Part shown: positions 17,455 to 25,251 of the stretch, piece after piece | How positions within the stretch are numbered: the first letter of the stretch is position 1 | Layout of the letters: each line of letters opens with the position of its first letter | From: Sandaracinus amylolyticus | Lineage (GTDB): Bacteria > Myxococcota_A > Polyangia > Polyangiales > Sandaracinaceae | DNA: 64,000 bases | Reading direction: 5' to 3' | Assembly: GCF_021631985.1 (NCBI RefSeq) | Contig: NZ_CP070225.1 | Coordinates: forward strand, 1,054,001 to 1,118,000 | The notes under the pieces: model-generated | Databases searched by the model: none | What the model was told of the DNA's origin: nothing | What the model saw: only the letters and a program-made list of their open reading frames with translations | Made by a program: the position numbers and the translations under genes

Positions 17455-19539
17455 TCAGCGACGCACGGTGTACGTGACGCTCTGCCGGGTGCGGGCCCGC
17501 GTCGCGGGGAACGTCCTCGAGCGCACGATCGGCTCGAGGCATGCCGCGAGCTCGCTCGGCGTGGCCGTGACCGTCGTGACCGTGCCGTCGGGCTCGACCG
17601 CGATCACCACGCGCGCCTGGGTGTGCGAGCGCTCGGGCGTCGTGAGGCACGCGTCGAGCTCGTCGTCGATCGGCGCCATCAGCTGATCGAGCAGCGGCCC
17701 GGTGATGCGCGCCGGGAGCTCGGCGCTCGTCGTCGTCTCGCTGGTCGTCGTCGTCGGCTCGGCGGGCGCGCTCGTCTCGCTCTGCGCCGGTGCCGCGGTC
17801 AGCGCGGTCAGCGCCTGCTGCGCCGCGGCGCGCGCCGCGGGCATCGACATCGGATCGTCGATCACCCAGCGCAGCGTCTCCTGCGACGCCGGCCCGGCGA
17901 GCGCCGTGTACGCCGTGATCGCCGCCGCGAGCGGCCGCGCCAGCGTCTGGTCGTTCTCCGCGTGATAGAGCCGCACGAAGTCCTCGAGCGGCTCGCGCGC
18001 GCTCGCATCGCCGAGCGCCTGCAGCGCCTGCGCGACCGCGGCGAGATCGTCGGCCGGGGTCTGCGGATCACGCAGCTGCGCGATCAGCAGCGGCACCGCG
18101 CGCCGCTCGTTCGCCCGCGCCGCCGCGCGCGCCAGCGCACCCACCGGCGGCGCGCTCGTGCCCGCGAGGTACGACGCATGGCGCTCGAGCGCGCTCGTCA
18201 CGTGCTCGATGCCGCTCTCGCGCAGCGCCAGCGCGTCGCACGCCGCCGCGTGCAGCTGCGCCGGCAGCGATCGGTCGTCGCACAGCGCGACCAGGCTCGC
18301 GGTCACCTCGGGCTCCGGCATCGACGCGAGCAGCCGCGCCGCGTACGCCCGCGCCGGCACCAGGCGCGCGTCGGTGTTCTGCGTCGCCGCGAGCAGCTGA
18401 TCGCGCAGCGGCATCGCCTCGCCCTCGGGCGCGCCGGCGCGCAGCGACGCGCTCGCGACGTGCGCCCACGTCGCGGGCTGTCCGGTCTGCGCGCTCGCCA
18501 TCACCCGCCCGTCCTGGCGCGAGAGCGAGAAGAGCCCGCCGTTCTCGTCGGCGACCACCACGCCGGCCTCGTTCGCCGTCGCGCCGACGACGTCCGCCGG
18601 GAGCTGCGCGACCCAGCGCACGCTCTCGTCGTTCGCGCCGAGCGCGAACACGAGCCGGTAGAACACGAGGTAGATCGTGTCGTCCTGCAGCGACACGTCC
18701 CCGTCGCTCGGCACCGCGCGCCAGACCAAGCGCACGTGGTGCGTCGCGCTGGTCGGCGAAGGCGGGGGCTCGTAGGCGTTGCGCAGGAGCCCCGGGTTGC
18801 CCGGCAGCTCTCGCGCGACCGGCTGGAACCACGGCGCGTCGGGCGCCGACGTCGTCCGCTCGCTCAGCTGCGCCAGCCCTTGCTGCCCGAAGAAGATCGC
18901 GCGCTCGTCGGCGAGCGCGTGCCCGACCACGCCGCGCGTGAACCGCACCCGCGCGAGCTCCGCGCCGCTCGCGTCGAGCACCGAGAGGTTCTGCTGCGCC
19001 CAGGGCAGGAAGATCATCCCCGCGCGCACCGCGGGCTCGCCGATCGCCTGCTCCACCCCGAGCTGCCACGCGACCCCGCCGTTCTGCACGACGACGAGCC
19101 GCGAGCGTGCGCCCACCGCGCCGCCGGTCGAGAGCGCGATCGCCGCGAGCGGGCCTTCGCCGTCGGCGCCGGTCATCGAGAGCTCGTCGTCGCCGAACCG
19201 CGTCGCCACGCTCCCGTCGGACAGCCGCCGCACCACGATGCCCGAGGGCTCCTGCACGACGACGTAGTCGCCCGCGACCTGCGGCGTCGTCTCCGCCTCG
19301 GCCGGCTGCTCCCAGAGCGCGCGGCCCGCCGCGACGTCGTACGCCCAGAGGCGCATCGGCGCGGGCGTCAGGCCCACCACGATCCCCGGCTCCTGCCGCG
19401 GCGGTGCCGCCGCGACGCGATCGAGCACCGCGCGCACGTCGGCGGGCCGATCATCGGGGAAGTTGTGCGCGAGCCCCTGCGAGCCGCCGCAGCCCACCAG
19501 CGCGATCGCGATCGCGCCGATCCATCGCGTCGCCTTCAT
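17455..19539 (-). CDS. PQQ-propeller/HEAT-repeat lipoprotein with AgmX-like tail
   Basis: A 694-residue lipoprotein with lipobox LVGC at about residues 13-16. The first about 370 residues look like a PQQ-type beta-propeller (repeats such as AYDVAAGRALWEQ, LVVVQNGGVAWQL, VVADENGGLFSLSRQDG). A helical HEAT-like region (about 370-560) follows, then a Thr/Ser-rich linker. The last about 80 residues have the AgmX/TonB-like pattern (DACLTTPERSHTQARVVIAV, ending SVTYTVRR). Its start overlaps the stop of the upstream HEAT gene by 4 bp, so the two are coupled and probably act together in the envelope. The function is not known. Confidence 0.65.
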   Translation of the reverse strand: MKATRWIGAIAIALVGCGGSQGLAHNFPDDRPADVRAVLDRVAAAPPRQEPGIVVGLTPAPMRLWAYDVAAGRALWEQPAEAETTPQVAGDYVVVQEPSGIVVRRLSDGSVATRFGDDELSMTGADGEGPLAAIALSTGGAVGARSRLVVVQNGGVAWQLGVEQAIGEPAVRAGMIFLPWAQQNLSVLDASGAELARVRFTRGVVGHALADERAIFFGQQGLAQLSERTTSAPDAPWFQPVARELPGNPGLLRNAYEPPPSPTSATHHVRLVWRAVPSDGDVSLQDDTIYLVFYRLVFALGANDESVRWVAQLPADVVGATANEAGVVVADENGGLFSLSRQDGRVMASAQTGQPATWAHVASASLRAGAPEGEAMPLRDQLLAATQNTDARLVPARAYAARLLASMPEPEVTASLVALCDDRSLPAQLHAAACDALALRESGIEHVTSALERHASYLAGTSAPPVGALARAAARANERRAVPLLIAQLRDPQTPADDLAAVAQALQALGDASAREPLEDFVRLYHAENDQTLARPLAAAITAYTALAGPASQETLRWVIDDPMSMPAARAAAQQALTALTAAPAQSETSAPAEPTTTTSETTTSAELPARITGPLLDQLMAPIDDELDACLTTPERSHTQARVVIAVEPDGTVTTVTATPSELAACLEPIVRSRTFPATRARTRQSVTYTVRR

Positions 19540-20327
19540 TGCGCGATCCTCGCCACGACGTCCTCCGCCGCGCGCCGCACCGGGTCGTTCGCCGGCTGCG
19601 CGCTCGCCCACTCGCTCAAGAACGTCCGCACCTCGGGCGTCGCGAGCTCGCCGAGCCGCGCCACCACGTCGAGCCGGCTGCGCGACGGCAGATCACGGCG
19701 CCGCAGCATCTCGTCGAGCACGCCCTGCATCTGCGAGAACGGCAGCCGCCCGAGGTACTCGAGCACCCGCCCCACGTGCTCCGCGCGCACCACCTTGCCC
19801 AGCGCGGGGCCCGCCTCGGGCACCCCGCGATCGAGCGCGAGGAAGAGCGACTCCGCCGCGCTCGCCGCGCCGAGATCGCCCAGCGCGGTCGCCGCGGCGC
19901 TCCGCACCTCGGCGCTGCTGTCCGAGAGCGCGCTCACCAGCGCGCGGTCCGCGCCCCGCGGCCGCGTCGCCGCGATCGCCTGCACCGCGCGCAGCCGCAC
20001 CTCGGGCCGCCGGTGCGTGACGAGCTCGAAGAGCACCGGCCCCGCCTCGGCGCGCCCGAGCACGGTCAGCGTGTCGATCGCCGACTCCAGCAGATCGGGC
20101 GCCAGTCCGTCGCGGATGCGCGCCGCCAGCGGCTCCACGCCGCGCGGGCTTCCGAGCAGGCCGATCGACTGGATGGCGGTCTGCACCTCGTCGTGATCCG
20201 ACGAGCGGAGCATCTGGGTCGCTTGATCGAGCGTGAGGTCCTGGGCCGCCGCGCGCGCTGGTGCGAGCGCGAGCGCGAGGCCCGACAGCGCCGCGACGAT
20301 CGCGGCCGACATGGGTGTGCGCAGCAT
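19536..20327 (-). CDS. Secreted HEAT-repeat protein
   Basis: A 263-residue protein with a Sec signal ending near ARAAAQ (residue about 29) and then HEAT-type helix pairs throughout (EVQTAIQSIGLLGS, EVRLRAVQAIAATRP, EVRSAAATALGDLGAAS). It is probably periplasmic. It is upstream of, and 4 bp overlapped by, the PQQ/HEAT lipoprotein gene. I chose ATG 20327; an inner ATG at 20312 is also possible. No catalytic residues are seen, so a scaffold role is the safest reading. Confidence 0.65.
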   Translation of the reverse strand: MLRTPMSAAIVAALSGLALALAPARAAAQDLTLDQATQMLRSSDHDEVQTAIQSIGLLGSPRGVEPLAARIRDGLAPDLLESAIDTLTVLGRAEAGPVLFELVTHRRPEVRLRAVQAIAATRPRGADRALVSALSDSSAEVRSAAATALGDLGAASAAESLFLALDRGVPEAGPALGKVVRAEHVGRVLEYLGRLPFSQMQGVLDEMLRRRDLPSRSRLDVVARLGELATPEVRTFLSEWASAQPANDPVRRAAEDVVARIAQ

Positions 20328-20448
20328 CGACGAAATCCCCCGGGAGAAGCGCGATGTGTATCGAGGCCTCGGCCTCGTGCGCAAGGCGGTCCCGATCGAG
20401 GCGCGGATCGCCGTTCCGACGCGCCCCCGCGCGTGTCATCGTCCCCCG

Positions 20449-21714
20449 ATGGCGAACGCACCGCGCCGGGATCGCCCGGCGTCCGTACGGCTGGCGCTCG
20501 TGATGGTGGGCCTTCCCGCGCGCGGCAAGACGCACATCGCGCGCCGCGTGATGCGCTACCTCTCGTGGCTCGGCTATCGCACGCGCGTCTTCAACGTCGG
20601 CAACTACCGGCGCGAGCGCGTCGGCTCGCAGATGAGCCACACGTTCTTCGATCCGACGAACCCCGAGGGACGTGCGGCGCGCGCCGAGGTCGCGATGGCC
20701 GCGCTCGCCGACATGCTCGCGTGGTTCGCGAACGGCGGCGAGGTCGGCATCTACGACGCGACGAACTCGACGCGCGAGCGGCGGGCGCTGGTCGCCGATC
20801 GCTGTCGCGCCCAGGGCCTGCAGGTCGTGTTCGTCGAGTCGATCTGCGAGGACGAGACGGTCATCGCGTCGAACATCCGGCAGACGAAGCTGCACATGCC
20901 GGACTACGTCGGCATGGACCCCGAGCAGGCCGTCGCGGACTTCCGCGCCCGCATCGCGCAGTACGAGAAGGTCTACGAGACGGTCGAGGAGGACGAGGGC
21001 AGCTACGTGAAGCTGATCGACGTCGGCCGGAAGCTCGTCGCGTCCGGCGTCGACGGGTTCCTGCCCTCGCGGCTCGTCTTCTTCCTGATGAACATCCACA
21101 CGATCCCGCGGCCCATCTATCTCTCGCGGCACGGGGAGAGCGAGTACAACGTCGCGCACCGCATCGGCGGCGACTCCGGGCTCTCGCCACAAGGGCGTCG
21201 CTTCGCGCAGAACCTCGCGCGCTACGTCGAGGGCGAGGTCGGCGAGCGAGAGATCCGCATCTGGACGAGCACGCTGCGGAGGACGATCGAGACCGCGCGA
21301 CTGCTGGGACGCGGCACGGTGGAGTGGCGCGCGCTCGACGAGATCGACGCGGGCGACTGCGACGGGATGACGTACGACGAGATCCGCGCCGCGATGCCGA
21401 AGGAGTTCGAGGCGCGCAGCGGCGACAAGTTCGACTACCGCTACCCGCGCGGCGAGAGCTATCGCGACGTCATCCGCCGGCTCGAGCCGGTGATCGTCGA
21501 ATTGGAGCGCGAGCGCAGCCCGGTGCTGATCATCGCGCACCAGGCGATCCTGCGCGCGCTCTACGCGTACCTGATGGACAAGCCGCCGCGCGACTGCCCG
21601 CACCTGAGCGTTCCGCTGCACACGCTCGTGAAGCTGACGCCGGCGACCTACGGGGTGATGGAGGAACGATTCGAGCTGGGGCCGGAGCCGGATCGGGCGG
21701 AGGCCCCCACGTAA
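20449..21714 (+). CDS. Bifunctional 6-phosphofructo-2-kinase/fructose-2,6-bisphosphatase-like protein
   Basis: A 421-residue protein with both halves of the eukaryotic-type enzyme. The kinase half (about 12-220) has Walker A GLPARGKTHIARR, the VFNVGNYRRE motif, DPTNPEGR and YDATNSTRERR. The phosphatase half (about 223-400) has the histidine phosphatase RHGESEYN near residue 226, GLSPQGRRFA, STLRRTIETA, DEIDAGDCDGMTYDEI, YPRGESYRDVIRRLEPVI and IIAHQAILRALYAYL. All expected catalytic residues of both activities appear present. It would make and destroy fructose-2,6-bisphosphate, which in bacteria has no well-known target. The stop codon sits directly against the left inverted repeat of the IS element, so its last codons could have been altered by insertion. 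Confidence 0.85.
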   Translation: MANAPRRDRPASVRLALVMVGLPARGKTHIARRVMRYLSWLGYRTRVFNVGNYRRERVGSQMSHTFFDPTNPEGRAARAEVAMAALADMLAWFANGGEVGIYDATNSTRERRALVADRCRAQGLQVVFVESICEDETVIASNIRQTKLHMPDYVGMDPEQAVADFRARIAQYEKVYETVEEDEGSYVKLIDVGRKLVASGVDGFLPSRLVFFLMNIHTIPRPIYLSRHGESEYNVAHRIGGDSGLSPQGRRFAQNLARYVEGEVGEREIRIWTSTLRRTIETARLLGRGTVEWRALDEIDAGDCDGMTYDEIRAAMPKEFEARSGDKFDYRYPRGESYRDVIRRLEPVIVELERERSPVLIIAHQAILRALYAYLMDKPPRDCPHLSVPLHTLVKLTPATYGVMEERFELGPEPDRAEAPT

Positions 21715-21740
21715 GGGGCGATGGGGTGGGTCCGGCGGCC
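21715..21740 (+). repeat. Left 26-bp inverted repeat of the IS element
   Basis: The sequence starts GGGGCGATGGGGTGGG and continues to 21740. It is a perfect inverted match to 23624-23649. It begins on the base after the TAA of the PFK-2-like gene. Confidence 0.85.
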
Positions 21741-22108
21741 GGAGTGCTGTCGTAGTCAAGTGCGGACGCGCGTGATCGACGGATCGGGCGCTTCTCGCAC
21801 CCGCTGATCCGCACACCGGGCCCTTCTTGCGCGAGGTGACTCGCCGCGAACGAGGCTTGGTGTGCGGTGGCTTCAGGCGGTCGGATCGGAGAGCGACGGG
21901 ACGGATAGGCCCGAACTGTCTTGTCGGACGTCCACGTGAGCGGCGTCGGGTCGGCCTCGTTGGGCATTTCGCCCGCCGCGTCGATCTCGAGGGTGCGCTG
22001 GGACTCGCGGTGCAGCCTCTCGGGGCTCCAGCACTCCAGGTGAGCGTCACCCGCTCGATCTTCGCGCCTTGGAGCGGAAGCGAAGGGAAGAGAGCGCGAA
22101 GCTCGCCG
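21741..22108. ncRNA. Non-coding IS flank, candidate bridge RNA region
   Basis: There is no convincing gene here. It lies downstream of the transposase gene inside the element. A 9-bp perfect stem (CCGCACACC at 21809-21817 with GGTGTGCGG at 21859-21867) encloses a 41-base loop. IS110-family recombinases use a structured bridge RNA made from a non-coding end; in the IS1111 branch it comes from the side downstream of the gene. The RNA itself is inferred, not seen. Confidence 0.3.
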
Positions 22109-23446
22109 TCAGGAGCCGACGAGCGAAGATTGGCCCGCGTCGCGTGAAGGCGACGCGGTCACGGCGGTCATCGATCGTGTGTCGAAGAGCTTGGTCGCAT
22201 CGAAGGGCGCTCCTCGCGCGACGTGCACCATCGCGCGCGCGAGCTTCCGCATCAGCGCGACGACTGCCTTGAGCTTGATCTCGGCGCGGTAGCCCTTTCG
22301 CGCTCGGTACCACTCACGCGCGACGGGGTCGCTCTGCACGAAGCGCAGCGCCGCGAGGAAGAGATACCTACGCGCCCGTCCGGGGCCGCGTTTCGTGATG
22401 TGGATCGTGTGCTGCCCGGCGTTGTTGCCGCTGCTCTGGACCCTGAGGTTGAGGCCCATCGCCTTCTCGAAGGACGCGGACGATTCGTAGTCGGCGGGAT
22501 TGCCGAGGTCGGCGACGAGCGCAGCGGTCGTGACGGCACCGAACGCGGCGCGCATCGAGTGGAGCTCGCGATGATTGGCGAGCTCGGCTTCGATGCGCTT
22601 GTCGACATCGCGGATGTGCTCGCGCAACGAGAGCATGTGACGTGCGAGCGAGCGAAGGAACGAGCGCTCCTGATCGTGCATCGACTCGCCGAGCGAGCCG
22701 ACGGCGCAGCCGACGATCTGCTCGATGCGCTCGAAGGAGAGCGCCGCGCGCGAGACGCGTCGGAGCAGCTCGACCGCATCGCCGCGTCTGGCGCGGACCT
22801 CGGCAGGCCCGGGCATCTCGCAGAGCAAGTGCAGGTGCCACGCGGCGTCCATGTCGAGGTGCTGGGAGAGCTCGGGCCAGTGACGCGCGACGAGCGCTTC
22901 GAGCCGTCCGTACGCGGTCTCGAAAGGTCGAGCGTAGAGGTCGCGCTCGTCGATCAGACTGCGCATCGCCCTCTGGACTGCGCTCCGCTCTTTCCAGCGC
23001 TTCGAGATGCCTTGCGCGTGGAGATGCGCGAGCAGCGTGCACGCCTTGGCGTCGTGCAGGCTCGGCACTCCGTCGAGCAGCTCGGCTGCATCGTGGACCT
23101 TCTTGGCGTCCACGCGGAACACGGGAATCTCGCGCAGCGTGAGCTGGTAGCGGAGCGCGTCGCCGTAGACGCCCGTCGGCTCCATCGCGACCTCGAGCGC
23201 GACGCCGAGCTCGCGGAGACGGCAGAGCAGCTCGAGGAACAGTCGCGTCTGCTTCGGATGCTCGAAGCGCACGATCTCGACGCAGCGACCCGCTGCGCTC
23301 GCGAAGCCAGCGAACATCTTCGTCTTCGCGAGGTCGATCGCGACGATGCAGCTCGCTCCGAGCGCACTGGCGAGCTTGCTCGCGTCGACGTGTTGGATCT
23401 CGACGGTTCGATAGGTACGCTTGCCCACGGGGACGACCTCCTGCAC
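22109..23446 (-). CDS. IS110-family transposase (DEDD/serine recombinase)
   Basis: A 445-residue transposase. The N-terminal RuvC-like DEDD domain shows Asp38 (AIDLAKTKMFAG) and Glu89 (AMEPTGVYG). The DA pair at 132-133 (HDAKACTLLA) gives a later acidic residue, but the acidic position three residues earlier is Ser129 if aligned on that pair. The C-terminal transposase_20 domain has FGAVTTAALVADLGNPADY, GLNLRVQSSGNNAG with the likely nucleophile Ser in SSG (338-340), and ITKRGPGRARRYLFLAAL. These enzymes recombine DNA guided by an RNA from the element's own end. The apparent acidic-site change may mean reduced activity or may be an alignment error on my part. The start is taken at GTG 23446; no competing start is better. 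Confidence 0.85.
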   Translation of the reverse strand: MQEVVPVGKRTYRTVEIQHVDASKLASALGASCIVAIDLAKTKMFAGFASAAGRCVEIVRFEHPKQTRLFLELLCRLRELGVALEVAMEPTGVYGDALRYQLTLREIPVFRVDAKKVHDAAELLDGVPSLHDAKACTLLAHLHAQGISKRWKERSAVQRAMRSLIDERDLYARPFETAYGRLEALVARHWPELSQHLDMDAAWHLHLLCEMPGPAEVRARRGDAVELLRRVSRAALSFERIEQIVGCAVGSLGESMHDQERSFLRSLARHMLSLREHIRDVDKRIEAELANHRELHSMRAAFGAVTTAALVADLGNPADYESSASFEKAMGLNLRVQSSGNNAGQHTIHITKRGPGRARRYLFLAALRFVQSDPVAREWYRARKGYRAEIKLKAVVALMRKLARAMVHVARGAPFDATKLFDTRSMTAVTASPSRDAGQSSLVGS

Positions 23447-23623
23447 GGCAGTTTCGACTGTCTATTCGAGGCGTCCCCAACTCTCCTACAGCCGACTCGC
23501 GGGCTGCTTGACGGAAGGGCGCGAGCGTCGGGCGAGGTTGGACGCGTCGCGGCGCGCGCTTCGCGCTCTGCCGCGACGCTGTCGTCAGTTTGTGGTCGGC
23601 GTCTGCGAGCCCCCGTCGCACGG
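23447..23623. other. Transposase upstream flank with strong hairpin
   Basis: This is the non-coding part of the element between the transposase start and the right inverted repeat. It contains the perfect 10-bp stem GCGTCGCGGC / GCCGCGACGC around 23547-23582, with further pairing inside the loop. In the IS110 branch this side would carry the bridge RNA and the promoter, so it is the second candidate location. Confidence 0.3.
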
Positions 23624-23649
23624 GGCCGCCGGACCCACCCCATCGCCCC
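23624..23649 (-). repeat. Right 26-bp inverted repeat of the IS element
   Basis: Exact reverse complement of 21715-21740. It marks the likely end of the element; the following base (C) is not matched on the left side. Confidence 0.85.
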
Positions 23650-23773
23650 CGGTACCGCGGTTCTGCCGCCTCGCGAGGTGATGTGGACGATGGCTCGCGA
23701 CGGGGCCGCGCTTCGCCGCGTCCCCGACGCTCGCGAGTCGCACCGCGCTTCGCGCGTGTGCGCGCTGGCGCGC

Positions 23774-23978
23774 GGGATTGCTCGGGCGAGCGCGCGGAGC
23801 GCGATCGAACGAGCATCACGGGATTGCTCGGGCGAGCGCGCGGAGCGCGATCGAACGAGCATCACGGGTGAGTGCCCGACTGCTCTGTCCGGCGCGCGGA
23901 GCGCGACGGACAGAGCATCACGAACGTCGCGTGCGAGCGTTCGTCTCGGCGCGCGGAGCGCGACGCGACGAGCGTCAC
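23774..23978. repeat. Cluster of four hairpin repeats with constant core
   Basis: Two perfect 46-bp tandem copies (23774-23819 and 23820-23865) are followed by two diverged copies (23881-23921 and about 23936-23978). All share the core GCGCGGAGCGCGA and a trailing TCAC. The arms on either side differ from copy to copy but remain complementary: the third copy has a perfect 11-bp arm pair (TGCTCTGTCCG / CGGACAGAGCA). This is the signature of a folded element, REP- or MITE-like, and not of coding DNA. Confidence 0.65.
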
Positions 23979-24006
23979 GATCGAGCACGTCCTCGACATC
24001 GCGCCC

Positions 24007-24185
24007 CCGAGCACGATCTGCGGGGACTCGAGATCGCGCCCACCGCGAAGCAACCCCACCACGAGCGGCCCGCGTGCCGAGACCCAAACGAAACAGCTGT
24101 GAGCGCGAGCGCGCGCCAGCGCGCCCTCGAGCGAACGTACACACCGAAGCCTCACGGTGAGCACCCAGATCGTCCTCGAGATCAC
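24007..24185 (-). repeat. 179-bp dispersed repeat, copy A
   Basis: Read on the minus strand, this segment matches 56396-56574 base for base over 179 bp with only about seven mismatches and no gaps by my reading. It begins GTGATCTCGAGGACGATC and ends near CGCAGATCGTGCTCGG. A small internal hairpin, CACCG...CGGTG, lies near its start. It may be a small non-autonomous element or a structured RNA. No gene is convincing in it. Confidence 0.75.
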
Positions 24186-24285
24186 GTTCTCGAAAGCGAC
24201 GAGCGCGTCCTCGAGATCACGCCGCCGCAAGCCGACGAGCGCGTCCTCGAGATCACGCCGCGAGCACGATCGGCGGGGACTCGAG
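24174..24285. repeat. CTCGAGATCAC short repeats and a partial copy of the 179-bp repeat
   Basis: CCTCGAGATCAC occurs at 24174, 24209 and 24245 (period 35-36). The longer unit GACGAGCGCGTCCTCGAGAT is shared by the last two. At 24261-24285 a 25-base stretch repeats the outer end of copy A (24009-24033) with one change. The region looks like a nest of partial duplications of the dispersed repeat. Confidence 0.6.
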
Positions 24286-24287
24286 CG

Positions 24288-24655
24288 TTACACGCCGCTG
24301 TCGCCCGTCGCGCCGAGGACCACGTCGCGAACGATCGGCTGGTATCCGCAGCTGCAGCACCCACCGCCGTCGCGCTCGAGCGTGACGGTGAGCGTGACCG
24401 GCCCTTCGCCGTCGCTCCGCACGACCAACGTGTGGGTGCCGAGCGCGAGCTCGTCGACGGTGCAAACCGCTTCGCCGGCTCCGCCGCCGCAATGCGCGTC
24501 CGCGCCCTCGATCATCACGTTCACCGGCGGCTCGCCGCTCGCGCGCGACACCCGAAGCTGCAGGGGCGGCGCGCAGGGGCCGCAGCTCAGCCCCTCGCAC
24601 GGCGTGCTGACGCGATGAGGACGAGCGCGATCGGAGCGAGCGCGACGCGCGTCAC
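24288..24655 (-). pseudogene. Frameshifted Cys-rich lipoprotein-like gene
   Basis: From a GTG at 24655 one frame reads a good signal peptide (MTRVALAPIALVLIASA) and then stops after a few Arg-rich codons. The next frame, without a start, reads a Cys-rich mature protein (TPCEGLSCGPCAPPLQLRV, then about 90 residues with GGGCCSCGY near the end) down to 24288. The GTG overlaps the upstream stop as GTGA, as in genuine coupled genes. A single base change near 24600-24610 would rejoin the two. So this is either a recently broken gene or a sequencing error. A short unbroken ORF of 87 residues (24551-24288) could still be made. Function unknown. Confidence 0.45.
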
Positions 24656-25161
24656 GGGACCCCGAGGGACGTGAGGATCTCGACGCTGATCCCCGCGGCG
24701 CGGCGGATGTCGCCGCGGGCGCTCTCGTCGTCGAGGATCGCCGCGATCGCCGCGCGCGCGGGCGCGAGCTCCTCGCGCATCACCTCGCGGGCGTCGAGCG
24801 CCTGGGGGTCGAGCGCCCGCGCGATGTCGAGCATCGCGTGGGCCGCCGCGGGCGCGAGGTCGGGATCACGGCCCGCCGCGACCGCCGCGAGGGCCTCGAG
24901 CGCGCGCTCCGGCGCGTGCATCGCCGGCGCGGCGCGCACGGCCGCGAGGCGCACGTCGGCGCCCAGCTCTTCGCTCGCGATGCGCGCGACGACCGCATCG
25001 TCGCCCACTCGATCGACGACGCGCCCGAGCTCGAGCGGATCGCTCGATCGCGCTGCGAGCAGCGGGTCCGTGTCCTGCGCGCTCGCGCTCGCCGCGATCA
25101 CCACGATCCCGATGCCGATCCACGCCCGCTTCGTCGTCCTCGCGCGCACGGGCCGCAGCAT
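24652..25161 (-). CDS. Secreted HEAT-like helical protein
   Basis: A 169-residue protein with a Sec signal (residues about 12-28, ending ASASAQ) followed by an Ala/Arg-rich helical body with HEAT-like spacing (ADVRLAAVRAAPAMHAPERAL, PAAAHAMLDIARALDP). It is probably periplasmic, and its stop overlaps the start of the broken lipoprotein gene (GTGA), so the two were an operon. It recalls the larger HEAT gene at 19536 in style. No catalytic motif is visible. Confidence 0.55.
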   Translation of the reverse strand: MLRPVRARTTKRAWIGIGIVVIAASASAQDTDPLLAARSSDPLELGRVVDRVGDDAVVARIASEELGADVRLAAVRAAPAMHAPERALEALAAVAAGRDPDLAPAAAHAMLDIARALDPQALDAREVMREELAPARAAIAAILDDESARGDIRRAAGISVEILTSLGVP

Positions 25162-25251
25162 CCTTCGTCTCGCGCGCGCTTGCACGCCCCCCGCGCCATC
25201 GGCTCGTCCGCCTTGGGATTGGCGGCAGCGGCAGGTGGCTATGACGACAGC

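Larger units (their letters stand above)
21715..23649 (-). mobile_element. IS110-type insertion sequence with 26-bp perfect terminal inverted repeats
   Basis: A 1935-bp element with one transposase gene on the minus strand. The first 26 bases (21715-21740) are the exact reverse complement of 23624-23649. The transposase is of the IS110/IS1111 type, a group that usually lacks long terminal repeats, though the IS1111 branch has short subterminal ones. No target duplication is apparent. The non-coding flanks are 394 bp (downstream of the gene) and 203 bp (upstream). Confidence 0.7.

Noticed and set aside
17413..20196. A 927-codon open frame on the plus strand
   Set aside because: Arg/His-rich shadow of the two minus-strand lipoprotein/HEAT genes, which have signals and domain patterns.
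21715..21740. The 26-bp sequence as a transcription terminator of the PFK-2-like gene
   Set aside because: It has no complementary arm nearby; its inverted partner is 1.9 kb away on the other side of the transposase gene.
23774..24260. Possible CRISPR array
   Set aside because: Units are adjacent or irregularly spaced, there are no unique equal-length spacers and no cas genes; the units themselves fold as hairpins.
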